The translations under genes were made by a program, and so were the position numbers. A stretch of DNA of 64,000 nt from Epiperipatus broadwayi (Eukaryota; Onychophora; Udeonychophora; Euonychophora; Peripatidae): positions 19,215,611 to 19,279,610 of the forward strand of contig JAQFVV010000001.1 in the NCBI GenBank assembly GCA_028023455.1, given 5' to 3'. Below the pieces are notes generated by a model. That model ran no database searches. It was not told the origin of the DNA and was given only the letters and a program-made list of their open reading frames with translations. Shown in pieces: positions 51,386 through 60,845 of this stretch (its first letter is position 1; each line of letters starts with the position of its first letter).

Positions 51386-52289
51386 ATGGAAAATACGGAT
51401 ACTAATGAGATCCAATTCCGGAATCTTATAGAGATGTGGGAGCAAAGTGAAGAAAGAGCGAAATGATGGGAAGAAGAGCAAATCCGCAGGAGAGCTGAGG
51501 AATGTAAAGAGTTGGCCAAACTCATCCACGAATTGGCACAAGTGAGAGAGGGACAGAAAGCCCTCCGACTTGCATTTGAAAAATGCTGCATGAAGAACGA
51601 TAAAAGGGTCATTGAACCAAGAAAAGATGAAACAGACCTGAACTCGGTAGGGTCATTAACAGATGAATCCCTGAACCAGAAATTAGAGTCCAATGATTCG
51701 GCAAATGAAAAAAATGATCCGTCCAGACATAGGACATCAAACCCAGCTAACCAAGCTTCAACATTAAAATATTTCATGAAGTCAAAAAATGTCCCAAACT
51801 TTATTTGGAAAGAGTATTTCCAGCCAAGAATGTACGGGACTTAGGATATCAAACCCAGCTAACCAAGCTTCATCACATAAAAATTTTTCACGAAGTCAAA
51901 AAATGTCCCACAACTGTATTTAGACAGAGATATTTCCAGCCAATGAATGTACGAGACCTAGGGCTTCAAACCCAGCTAACCATGCTTACCACCAACATCA
52001 AAGTACTTAAAGAAACACAAGGAAAATATCCCACCTGATATAGCAAGAATATATCGAATAAAGGAAATAGTGAAAACAATGATGGCACTGGATTTCAGCC
52101 CATGGGCCAAGGAGCCACCCGATAAGTCAAATAATTGCGACAGCCTAAAGCTACAGTCATTAACAACCACTCTGGATTTCAGTCCCTGGGCTAAAGAACC
52201 GCCAGACAAGGTAAAGAGGCCTGATAATCGGAGACTGCACTTATTAAAATATAAAGGCAGGTATTACCCACCAGACCCAGGATTATAGT
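51386..52289 (+). pseudogene. Gag-like ORF with internal repeats, broken
   Basis: Translation from the ATG at 51386 gives MENTDTNEIQFRNLIEMWEQ and a Glu/Arg-rich, coiled-coil-like stretch, broken by TGA at 51464 (one base from CGA, Arg). The frame resumes with EEEQIRRRAEECKELAKLIH and runs to 51844. The central part is three copies of a unit starting ATCAAACCCAGCTAACCA (51736, 51848, 51965). The first offset is 112 bp and shifts the frame; the second is 117 bp (39 codons) and keeps it. The C-terminal part has LDFSPWAKEPPDK twice, 28 codons apart, and ends YYPPDPGL. I see no zinc knuckle. The gag assignment is inferred from position in the element and the N-terminal coiled coil, and the product could be an unrelated element protein. 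Confidence 0.5.
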
Positions 52290-52402
52290 AGTTTTTTTTA
52301 ACAACAACAACAACAAAAAATGGACACGTCACAGGATAAATGAGAAAGGAGATCGGATATAAACAATGTTAAACTATTAGATTTTTTAAATAAAATTTTG
52401 TT

Positions 52403-52416
52403 GAAGGGGGGGAGAT
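52403..52416 (+). promoter_or_regulatory. Polypurine tract candidate, internal
   Basis: A G-rich purine run (GAAGGGGGGGAGA) lies about 200 bp before the 3' LTR. The tract directly adjoining the LTR is only AAGGGAA (52606-52612). The long run is a better polypurine tract but is too far from the LTR, as the second primer-site candidate is on the left side. Confidence 0.35.
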
Positions 52417-52614
52417 AATAGAAAATGTTCGCTAGATGGTAGATTTATTAATATGATCCGGGTATATAATTCAGTTTCGTTTCTTCATTATATTTATATC
52501 CTGTACATTATGGGTTATCTTGTAAATTTTGTTTATGCAGGCTTCATAGGTGGACACCTGTTGTAAGATCTTTTTTTTTTAACAATTTTTTTTTGTTCCA
52601 TCACTAAGGGAATG

Positions 52615-55329
52615 TGAAACAGTAAGGTCTGCTTTGCAGATCTTCGTTTCACCTTTTCTCACCTATTTCCTACCCTCATACCTTAGTTTGAACCCCAATC
52701 TATCGTAGTGTGTCTGCAATACGCTTATATACCGAAAATCCCGCCTAATTTTAAACCACGAGTACAATGCTCGTATTATATATATAAGTCATTCCCAAAT
52801 AAATAAAAGATTATAGATTATGTATATGTTCACATAATTTTGATTTATTAAAAAGTAGGTTATATAAGTCGTAATTGCGCACACACTATGATATGCATTT
52901 TAAAACATATCAAAATTATAAATTGTTAAAGTTATTTTGTTTGAATCTATTTACAAATATATTACCGTCGTAATATATTTTGATTTAAAATAAAATTCAT
53001 TTAGTAAATATTCGTTTAGTAAATAGATTCAAATATTGCAATTTAAAAGTAAAATAATTTTCGTTTAATTTAATAAAAGTCATTCCAAATATTTCTTTAA
53101 AATAAATGAGGGACAATAGTTTAATTAGTTAATATTATATAAGTTTTATCTAAAAACAGCAGATGTCCACTTAAGGTTTTCTTTAATTAATAAAAGTAAT
53201 TTTTAATTAAATCTAGTTTGTAATCCGAATGTCGACAGGGAAATTAACAAAAGAAATTAATTAATGTTGAATTCCTTTAGACATTGGGATAGATTTAATT
53301 ACAGCTGATAAGTCCGATATATTTTTGTAATGCTCCAGGGCAGTTCTATTGTTAACGTCTACTATAAAAAGAAGGGTTTTCTTTTGTTCTCCAGTTTTTC
53401 TTCTAATGTTTCTAAGAGAAATCATTCTGAGTTCTATTCTAGTAATTTGTAAATCTTGACATGACAGAGTAGAGTGCAAGAAGGCTATTTCTCTCCGGAA
53501 TGGTCATCTGCTGCCATAGACCATCGGAAGTTATCACACAGGGAACCCCGGAACTGCTGCTGCTGCCAAAAATATGAACATTTCCAGATTTTGCTGTTAA
53601 ATTATATAAAAACCTGCCGACCATCAATCTACCTAAATGCTTCTCCAGAGGTAACCCTAAATTAACCCAAGAGCTCTTGTGATAACTAACATGCTATAGC
53701 TATTTAAAATTGTTTTCCTTATATTTCACATAACTTCATTATGTATTTCTTTAACGTGTTAATATAATATAATCAACAGTTTTGCTCTATCCTTGGGTTA
53801 ATATTTTCTATTTATAAAGCTTTCTTTTATTTTATTATGATAATGTGTCAGAATCGTCTTTGACCGAGTGAACTATTCCCTTTATTGAAACTAAGACGCC
53901 GCTATTAAGGCATATTTTAAATTTCTAAATAATTTTCCAATTTTATTATCTTGCAAATCACTCGTTCGAGGGCGATTCTATTCTTTAATATATAATATAA
54001 TCACATAGTTTAAAATCTACATGTTATTGATTTTAATCTAATATGAGAGTATGTGTGAGGTCAATGATTAAATGTGTCCCCTAATGCATGATTGCGTATA
54101 TAAATCTATACTTACTTTTCAAACCCGCAAGCATGCATTTTCCTATTTTAATTACCGTGTTCTACTTTAATTATAAAGTTCATCATTGACGTCGAGAATG
54201 TGCGGACCCTTTTAAATGAATTTCAGGGAATTTGATTGGGCATTTCTCTTAATCCGAGTAAAACCCATTCAGTATGTTTTTATATACACTAGTCTCGTAT
54301 TGCTGGTAAATGAATTGGTTGTTGAGACCGCTTTGTTTTATTTTTCCAAGGATTCTTTACACGGCAAAGTCCGTTCTTTTCGCTTATTGCAAGTTTCCAG
54401 GCAGAGTGTGTTCCAAATGACACACCTGGGAATTAAACGCAATCGTCACACAGTCGCTAAGTTTCGGCTGTTCATAAAATACTTTCCTACGGGTTAGCGG
54501 CGAGATGCCCTCCGTAATTATTCCGGATCTTCAATATTGTTTTATTTTATATTTATTTTACAAAGCATCCATGACTTAAACGTGTCACACCCTCCAACTT
54601 TAATAAATTCATTATCAGCAATACTGACCTCCCAATGCAACTCTATTATTATTATTCTCAAATAAATGCTTTGATCACATTCCCACTTTGTTGCTTAGTA
54701 AGCTTTTGTCCGTGCTATTCTCGAAATCAATAAATATTTTATAACACTTAATTTCAAATATTTTCTTAAACTTGTATAATTGCTCAAAGCACCTCGCACA
54801 TGTTCCTATCTCGTCAAGCACATTATCGTAATGCTATTAGCCCGAGGAATAGAATATATCACTTTGTTTTAAAACCTTTTTGTCATTTATTGAAATATAA
54901 TGCCCACAATTATTTAATATGCGTCCCTGTCTCATATAAGCAGACAGTGGCGTTATATATATATTTTATGAATAAATTTTGTGAAATTATTTAAAACTAA
55001 ATTTGATCTCTTATTTTATTTGATTCCTATCACTGTCTCGGTCTATATATATATTTTCTGCATTTCTTTTGTAAATCCATAGACGTTAATTAGCCACCCA
55101 AACTTCTTTTAGTATAGAGTCTTTTGTTTCTCCCTGACCACCAGGCACCGGTCAAAGGTCATACTAGTAGTGGCATCAGATGCGTTGTCACGTAGATGGC
55201 GCTGTGAAATTTGGGCTTTAGATTCGAACTTAGTATATCTAGAAGGCAACCCCTCCTAGAATGTTCAGTTTCGTGTCTGGGGTTTGAATTCTGCAGTGTG
55301 TTAGCGAGATAGACGATTCTGACTGTTAC

Positions 55330-55330
<1 letters not shown>
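52615..55330 (+). repeat. 3' LTR, 2716 bp
   Basis: Copy of 47297-50013. It starts TGAAACAGTAAGG and ends GACTGTTACA, followed by an (AT)n run. Most differences from the 5' LTR are single substitutions, plus length changes in short AT runs and a four-base change near 53925. Confidence 0.9.
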
Positions 55331-55348
<18 letters not shown>

Positions 55349-55362
<14 letters not shown>

Positions 55363-55888
55363 CTCACAAGTAACCTCTTAACAATCTTTGCAGAATATCC
55401 CCAGACTGTTTTCTGCTATGGCTTTTTCAGTGAGGTGTTAGGATATTCAAGTATTAGATTAAAAATACCAGGACAAGCCCAGCACTTTATCTAATGGATA
55501 ACTATTAAGTAGAAAATCTGAAATTTTCAGACATTAATATGTCTTTCAATCCAGCTATCTAATTTAAATAGCCACATGGGACTGAACCAAGTTCAGATAT
55601 ACCATATATTAATAACTTTAGCAATATAAAATCATCAAAGCCTTAATAGCAAAAAAATAAAATTACAAAGAAATTAGATAGGTGGATTGGAAGACATTTA
55701 AATGTCTGAAAATTTCAGATTTTCTACTTAACAGTTATGCATTAGATAAAGTGCTGAGCTTGTCCTGGTATTTTTAATCTAATGCCTGAATATCCTAGCA
55801 CTTCACTGAGGAAGTGAGTAACAGAAACCAGTCTGGGGTTGGGAATATTCTGCAAAGCTTGTTAAAAGCTTATTTATGAGCTCTATAT
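55349..55888. mobile_element. Fold-back element, FB-related
   Basis: The left arm runs from GAGCTCACAAGTAACCTCTT through CTTTGCAGAATATCCCCAGA, TTTCTGC, TTCAGTGAGGTGTTAGGATA and ATTAAAAATACCAGGACAAG. It is matched in reverse complement by the right arm ending CAAAGCTTGTTAAAAGC and ATGAGCTC. AATATCCCCAGACT, TTTCTG and CAGTGAGG are shared with family FB, and the right arm has CACTGAGGA, AGTGAGTAAC, AGAAACCAGTCTGGGG in the place of the CTGATGA-GAAAC block. It is non-coding, inserted at an (AT)n tract directly beside the large LTR element. Confidence 0.75.
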
Positions 55889-55951
55889 ATAACATTTGTA
55901 ATACAAGCTTGTTAAATAAAGTCATGTAACATATGAGTTGATTTCTTTGTA

Positions 55952-55987
<36 letters not shown>

Positions 55988-56096
55988 ATGTTTACAAAAA
56001 AAAATGATAGCGCATATTCATCCACCTGTTATCTAAGCTTATGTTTTGAATGAGTTTGATTTGGTGGTGTGGATAAATAAAGGCTAGTTTTGATAG
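55889..56096. other. Spacer with (TA)n(TG)n microsatellite
   Basis: A compound (TA)n(TG)n tract occupies about 55952-55990. Nothing else was recognised. Confidence 0.7.
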
Positions 56097-56101
56097 GATT
56101 G

Positions 56102-56554
56102 TGCTATATATGTATGTAAAATATGTTGGTTTGCACTTACTGCATAACGTGAATTCTTCTCCACACAAAAATAGAGAGCGCTGCCATAAATTATGATTTC
56201 CAGAATATATGCCCGATAAAGGGATATAGTATAAAACTGGTGGCAGAGATTTATCACTCTCAGTTCCCGGGATGTTATCAGTACACAGCCTTCAGGATAA
56301 ATGAAATCCGTAGTAAAGAAAACAGTAGGTAAAATGGCTACTGTAGAAACGTATAAAATAAGGACTGGTAAATAAAACAATATTATGTTTAATGTAAATA
56401 AACTGAGTGAAATCTTGTGTGTATATATTATTATTATAATTGTATGTTCGTGTGGTAGAAACTAGTAATTAAAATATATATAGAAATATTAAATGAGTTA
56501 TTTTAATTTATTGCTATCTTACTGATTCAACTTAATTGAAATTAAGACATAGCA
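56102..56554 (+). repeat. 5' LTR of gypsy element, 453 bp
   Basis: It starts TGCTATATATG and ends GACATAGCA. ACTGGTAAATAAAACAATAT near 56366-56385 contains a candidate polyadenylation signal. Differences from the 3' LTR are T/C, A/G, A/G, A/T and A/G. Confidence 0.95.
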
Positions 56555-56557
56555 GAG

Positions 56558-56583
56558 TGGCGCAGCTTACAGGATTAAAAGCC
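56558..56583 (+). promoter_or_regulatory. Primer binding site, tRNA-Ser-like
   Basis: TGGCGCAGC starts three bases after the 5' LTR and continues TTACAGGATTAAAAGCC. The first nine bases and the AGGATT block match the complement of an insect-type tRNA-Ser 3' end as I recall it (TGGCGCAGCCGGTAGGATT). Confidence 0.6.
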
Positions 56584-56633
56584 CAATATTAAAGTGAGGC
56601 ACTCGTAATAAACGTTACATAAAAAACAACAAC

Positions 56634-57310
56634 ATGGCGGCCATAAACGCTATAATGCGCGAGTTCGACGTAAATGATGTTGACTCGTGGAAGAGTTATA
56701 TTGAACAAGCGGAATATTACATGTTCATAAATAAAATTGAGGATGATAGATATAAGATTTCCACACTTTTATATCTAGCAGGAAAAGACATAATCCAATT
56801 AGCAAACAGGATTACCGACCCGAAGCGTCCCGAAGATTTTACGTATAAGGAATTTATAAAAAAATTAAATGAATACTTTCTACCGAAGCAGTCTAAATGG
56901 ATAGCACGCCTTCGGCTGAGAAATAGAATGCAGTCACCGCAAGAGAAATACGTGGATTACGATCTTGCAAGATGCGAAAATTAGTCAAGGAATGTGAATA
57001 CGGTCCAGAAATAAACGACGCTTTGTTGGAACAGTTCTTGTACGGAATGACGGACGAAAACTTCAGGAAGGTCTTATTGAGTGATTCGGAATTGACTTAA
57101 AAAACAGCAATTGATAAATGTGTCGCGCAAGAGGCCATGCTCAACATCGCATCGGAATATACTAGATCAAAATCACCGGAAAAGATCGCGTTCAGTAGAG
57201 AAAATAAAAAAATTGACTCTACGTCTTTCGGGCGGACACACCAAACAACAAAATTGTACTTGCTGTGGAAAATCCGGTCATACAAAAAGTAGCTGTAGGC
57301 ACAAGGATTA
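56634..57310 (+). pseudogene. Gypsy gag, broken
   Basis: The first frame (56634-56984, 116 residues) starts MAAINAIMREFDVNDVDSWK. It has the capsid-type region with EYYMFINKIEDDRYKISTLL and LPKQSKWIARLRLRNRMQSP. A frame change near 56965 leads into frame 2 (MRKLVKECEYGPEINDALLE, then LYGMTDENFRKVLL), which ends in TAA at 57098 and continues beyond it. A second change near 57235 reaches frame 3, which holds CTCCGKSGHTKSSC, a CX2CX4HX4C knuckle (57255-57296), and then CRQCNKKGH, the start of a second knuckle whose final Cys is lost. Gag would form the particle and bind RNA. The start is supported by its position after the primer site and the GC-rich ATGGCGGCC context. Confidence 0.85.
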
Positions 57311-57439
57311 AACATGTAGACAATGTAACAAGAAAGGACATTTAGTGGCCGTGGTGTTATTATAAAGACAGCGGGACACAGAGAAAAAATGTAGATATCA
57401 AACCCCGAGTAGAATATAAAAAATCAACTATTAAGACTG

Positions 57440-57870
57440 TATCAAAAGGCGACAATAAAACAGATCACATTCTTCTGGATTTGCAGGTCTGTGGAAAAGC
57501 AATCACAATGGAAGTAGACAGTGGAGCTGGATTGTCGTTGATATCACTTAAGGATTGGACCGAGATCACTTGAGGTAGTAAAAATAAATTAAAGCTACGT
57601 AAGGCTGATACAATCGTAACAGATATAAACGGAAACAAAGTTGATATCCGAGGAAAATTAACTGTGCCTGTGACACTTAATTCCAGACATAAATCTTTGA
57701 CATTGTATATAGTAAATAAAGACATTAGTCCATTATTGGGAAGAAACTGGTTTGCTCCACTGGGAATACACATAAATATACTAAAAACTGTCCGTATAGA
57801 AAAAGAAATAAAAAAAAATATCCGGAACTGTTTACATCAGGCCCAGCAGAATTTAGAACAAGACCAGTAG
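57440..57870 (+). pseudogene. Gypsy aspartic protease, with in-frame stop
   Basis: In frame 1 the reading is LLDLQVCGKAITMEVDSGAG, with the catalytic DSGA box at 57517, then LSLISLKDW. TGA at 57571 stops it. The second half is VTDINGNKVDIRG, LYIVNKDISPLLGRNWFAPL (the LLGRxW flap-end motif) and LGIHINI. The frame ends with TAG at 57868 and again TAG at 57874, just before RT. In an active element protease and RT are one polyprotein in this frame. Confidence 0.85.
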
Positions 57871-57874
57871 ACGT

Positions 57875-59043
57875 AGAATTCTTCCGATCTCAAAGCCATT
57901 GTTTGTAAGCCCAGAAAAGTACCATTTGCAATGAGGGAGAGGGTGGAAAAAGCAATAATGGATTTAGTATCAAAAGGAGTATTAACACCCACTGAAGAAT
58001 CATCGTGGGCAACTCCTATTGTAACCATAGTAAAACCAGATGGAAGTATAAGATTATGTGGAGATTATAGAGTTACGATCAACAAATATATAAACAAAGG
58101 TGCATACCCGGTCCCCAGTGTAAAGGAAATACTGGCTTCATTACAGAAGGCCAAGTATTTTGCAAAAATTGACCTAAGAGCAGCTTTCCACCAGATCCCA
58201 GTAACAAAAAGTACATCTGAATTACTTACACTGACCACGCATAAGGGATTATACGCATGTAATAAATTGCCATATGGAATAACCATTGCGCCGAATGTGT
58301 TTCAGGCTAAAATGGACATGCTATTCAGATCTATGGAAGGAGTGATAGCTTATTTAGATGACATTTTAATTATTGGTGCAACTGAGGCAGAACTCGAGAA
58401 ACGGGTAGATCAGGTTTGCTCAGGATTGTCCCGGGCCAAAGCAAAGCTTAATGTGAATAAATGCATTTGGTCAGCTCGAGAAATCAAGTTCCTGGGACAC
58501 ATAATAAATGAAAATGGTCGAAAACCCGACCCCGAAAAGGTAAAAGCTATAAAAAATGCTACAAAACCCAAAAATGTCAAAGAATTGCAGGCATTCTTAG
58601 GACTTCTAAACTTTTATGAGAGTTTTTTAGAAGGAAAGTCACACTTGCTGTCACCACTATACCTGTTATTAAAAAAGAAACAGCGATATATCTGGACTGA
58701 TGCACAGGAGAATGCTTTTAGAACTGCAAAAGACTTATTAATGTCAGAAGCACTACTGGTACATTACCGAAGTGACTGGGCAGTGAATATCACAACCGAT
58801 GCATCTGAGTATGGTGTGGGAGCTGTCATATCACACCCATGCTATGAAGGGGAGCGTCCAATAGCATTTGCATCAAGAGTATTGACAGCTGCAGAGAAAA
58901 ATTATAGCCAGATTGACAAGGAAGCATTGGCAGTGATTTTTGCGGTAAAAAAATTTCACCAATATGTGTATGGCCGCAACTTCACCATCTATACAGATCA
59001 TCGCCCCTTAACAGGGATTTTGGTGGTGAAAAGGGACCTATAG
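57875..59043 (+). pseudogene. Gypsy reverse transcriptase and RNase H, 370-codon open part
   Basis: From the Met at 57931, residues 27-50 (SWATPIVTIVKPDGSIRLCG) and the RT palm follow. Motif A is YFAKIDLRAAFHQIP (about 76-90), then LPYGITIAPNVFQ (about 112-125), and YLDD at 141-144 gives the catalytic Asp pair. FLGHIIN follows at about 187. RNase H starts at about 283 with NITTDASEYGVGAV (Asp290), Glu331 in QIDKEALAV and Asp356 in YTDHRPL, so its catalytic residues are present. The native frame extends upstream of 57931 (VCKPRKVPFAMRERVEK is readable) and is stopped at 57868 and 57874. The frame ends early at 59041, where a one-base change moves the continuation to frame 3. RT and RNase H are thus intact as domains though the polyprotein is not. 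Confidence 0.9.
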
Positions 59044-59276
59044 AACCCCCAAGTCAACGTATGGTGCGATGGACAAACTTGATGTCACAATACGACTATA
59101 AGCTAATCTACAAACCTGGGAAAACAATTGCACATGCAGATGCTTTGTCTAGGCTGCCAGACACCACAGAAAGAGTGTTCAAAACTAAAGAGATAAATTA
59201 CATTGACACATTACAGTCAAAGGAGATAAATAGCATGACTATGGATCAGAAATGGGTGGCCAAAGAAATGCCCTAA
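59044..59276 (+). pseudogene. Gypsy RNase H end and linker, shifted frame
   Basis: Frame 3 reads PPSQRMVRWTNLMSQYDYKL, then YKPGKTIAHADALSRLPD, the standard end of RNase H and start of the connection to integrase. It ends with TAA at 59274, after which integrase resumes in frame 1. Confidence 0.85.
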
Positions 59277-59874
59277 TGAATTGAGCAAAGCTATATGGAT
59301 AGCTAGGGATAAACTTTCTGTGTGCGATGGATGTATCTTACAAAATGACAGAGTGTTAGTACCTATTGAAGGTAGGCCACAAGTTCTAAACCTACTTCAT
59401 CAATGACATCCAGGAGTGGTACGAATGAAAGCCCTTGCACGGTCATATGTATGGTGGCCAAACTTAACAAATGAAATAGAGACCCGAGTAAAAAATTGCA
59501 GGAACTGCCAACAAGTGGCCAGATTACCACCAAAGCATTATGAAACATGGGAAGCACCTAAGTCTCCATGGACACGTGTTCATCTGGATCACATTGGCCC
59601 ATTGGATGGACACTTGATACTATTAGTGATCGATGCTTTTTCTCGATGGACTGAGTATCGAATAGTTAAGGATACTAGTGCAGACTGTACCATCCGAGTG
59701 TTAAATGAACTATTTGCCACACATGGTTATCCAGAAACTATTGTGACAGACAACGGTTCAGGTTTTGCTTCAAGAAAATTTACAGATTTTCTAAACAAGG
59801 GAGGAAAACATATCAGAAGCCTTGATACAGGCTATGTATGCTCAGCACTTTACTCCAAACACTGCAACGGGTAA
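59277..59874 (+). pseudogene. Gypsy integrase, N-terminal and partial core
   Basis: Frame 1 has IWIARDKLSVCDGCILQNDR, then LLHQ, stop TGA at 59404, HPGVVRMKALARSYVWWPNL and VKNCRNCQQV. These make up the HHCC zinc module, with the stop between its two His. The core starts VHLDHIGPLDGHLILL with the first catalytic Asp (residue 58 of the frame from 59416), and VTDNGSGF gives the second (residue 112). The third residue, Glu about 35 further on, is absent: after KHIRS the sequence jumps in another frame to a region normally some 70-80 residues downstream. The core is therefore catalytically dead by deletion. Confidence 0.85.
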
Positions 59875-60355
59875 AACTCCAGCAGAGCTATTGATGTGTC
59901 GGACATTCAGGACCCATTTGACAAAGCTACTACCTGGAAACACTAGAAATAAAAATAATAATGCCAAAGTGGTTAAGTTTTTGCCAGGCGATTGCGTATG
60001 GGTGTTGGATGTTTTAAAACATAAATGGAGCCCTGGAGTAGTAAACCAGTCATTGCATAAACAGATTTGTCTAATCGAGATGGAGGGTGGAAAAGTGTTG
60101 AGAAAACATATAAACCACCTTCGTCATCGTGAAACAAAGGAAGACGAAGCTATATGGCCAGAAATGAACCATATCATGAAGGGACCGACTAAAGATGAAT
60201 ATAAAAAGAAAGATGAGTCAGAACTGACTGAAGATGAAGTGACAGAGCAAGAACTGGACTCACCAGGAGTACAAAGGGGAAAAATAAATGATAGTCCTAA
60301 AATTCCCCGAATACGGAAACCACCGGTTAAATTTAAGGACTATATAGTAAACTAG
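59822..60355 (+). pseudogene. Gypsy integrase C-terminal part
   Basis: Frame 2 begins in the QYRNTPHxTTGKTPAELL region (here QAMYAQHFTPNTATGKTPAE, native from about 59830). It continues through VKFLPGDCVWVLD and HKWSPGVV and ends in an acidic, Lys-rich tail with RIRKPPVKFKDYIVN. The basic tail is usual after the SH3-like fold. The ATG at 59822 is an internal fortuitous one. TAG at 60353 ends the frame 34 bases before the 3' LTR. Confidence 0.85.
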
Positions 60356-60376
60356 AGTAATATGTATTACTAGAGT

Positions 60377-60386
60377 GGGGGAAGGA
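60377..60386 (+). promoter_or_regulatory. Polypurine tract
   Basis: GGGGGAAGGA is followed by one C and then the 3' LTR (TGCTATATATG). It primes plus-strand synthesis in LTR elements. Confidence 0.8.
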
Positions 60387-60387
60387 C

Positions 60388-60840
60388 TGCTATATATGTA
60401 TGTAAAATATGCTGGTTTGCACTTACTGCATAACGTGAATTCTTCTCCACACAAAAATAGAGAGCGCTGCCGTAAATTATGATTTCCAGAATATATGCCC
60501 GATAAAGGGATATAGTATAAAACTGGTGGCAGAGATTTATCGCTCTCAGTTCCCGGGATGTTATCAGTACACAGCCTTCAGGATAAATGAAATCCGTAGT
60601 AATGAAAACAGTAGGTAAAATGGCTACTGTAGAAACGTATAAAATAAGGACTGGTAAATAAAACAATATTATGTTTAATGTAAATAAACTGAGTGAAATC
60701 TTGTGTGTATATATTATTATTATAATTGTATGTTCGTGTGGTAGAAACTAGTAATTAAAATATATATAGAAATATTAAATGAGTTATTTTAATTTATTGC
60801 TATCTTACTGATTCAACTTAATTGAAGTTAAGACATAGCA
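60388..60840 (+). repeat. 3' LTR of gypsy element, 453 bp
   Basis: Copy of 56102-56554 with five substitutions and no length change, followed by the GATTG target duplication. Confidence 0.95.
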
Positions 60841-60845
60841 GATTG

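Larger units (their letters stand above)
47297..55330 (+). mobile_element. Large LTR element lacking pol (TR-GAG/LARD-like)
   Basis: Two near-identical direct repeats of 2717 and 2716 bp begin TGAAAC and end GTTACA, giving the TG...CA termini of LTRs. They enclose about 2.6 kb that holds only a broken gag-like frame. I count roughly 20-25 differences between the LTRs by eye, under 1%, so the insertion is young. The target is an (AT)n tract, so the target duplication (ATAT-type) cannot be distinguished from the microsatellite. No protease, RT or integrase is readable, so it must have moved with proteins from another element. The orientation follows from the gag-like frame and the primer-site-like sequence next to the left LTR. 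Confidence 0.85.
56097..60845 (+). mobile_element. Ty3/gypsy retrotransposon with 5-bp target duplication
   Basis: GATTG at 56097-56101 and 60841-60845 flanks LTRs at 56102-56554 and 60388-60840. Between them lie gag with zinc knuckle, protease, reverse transcriptase, RNase H and integrase, the Ty3/gypsy order. The coding style and the primer site suggest the Mag group (K02A2.6-like proteins), which I hold loosely. The LTRs differ at five positions of 453 (about 1.1%), so insertion is recent. All coding parts are nevertheless broken: frame changes in gag near 56965 and 57235, stops in gag and pol, a frame change after RNase H, and a deletion in integrase. The copy is therefore non-autonomous. 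Confidence 0.95.

Noticed and set aside
56551-56566. AGCAGAGTGGCGCAGC is identical to the 5' end of initiator tRNA-Met as I recall it, which could suggest a tRNA fragment or tRNA-Met priming.
   Set aside because: A primer site must complement the tRNA 3' end, not copy its 5' end. The first four bases belong to the LTR, and TGGCGCAGC onward fits tRNA-Ser better.
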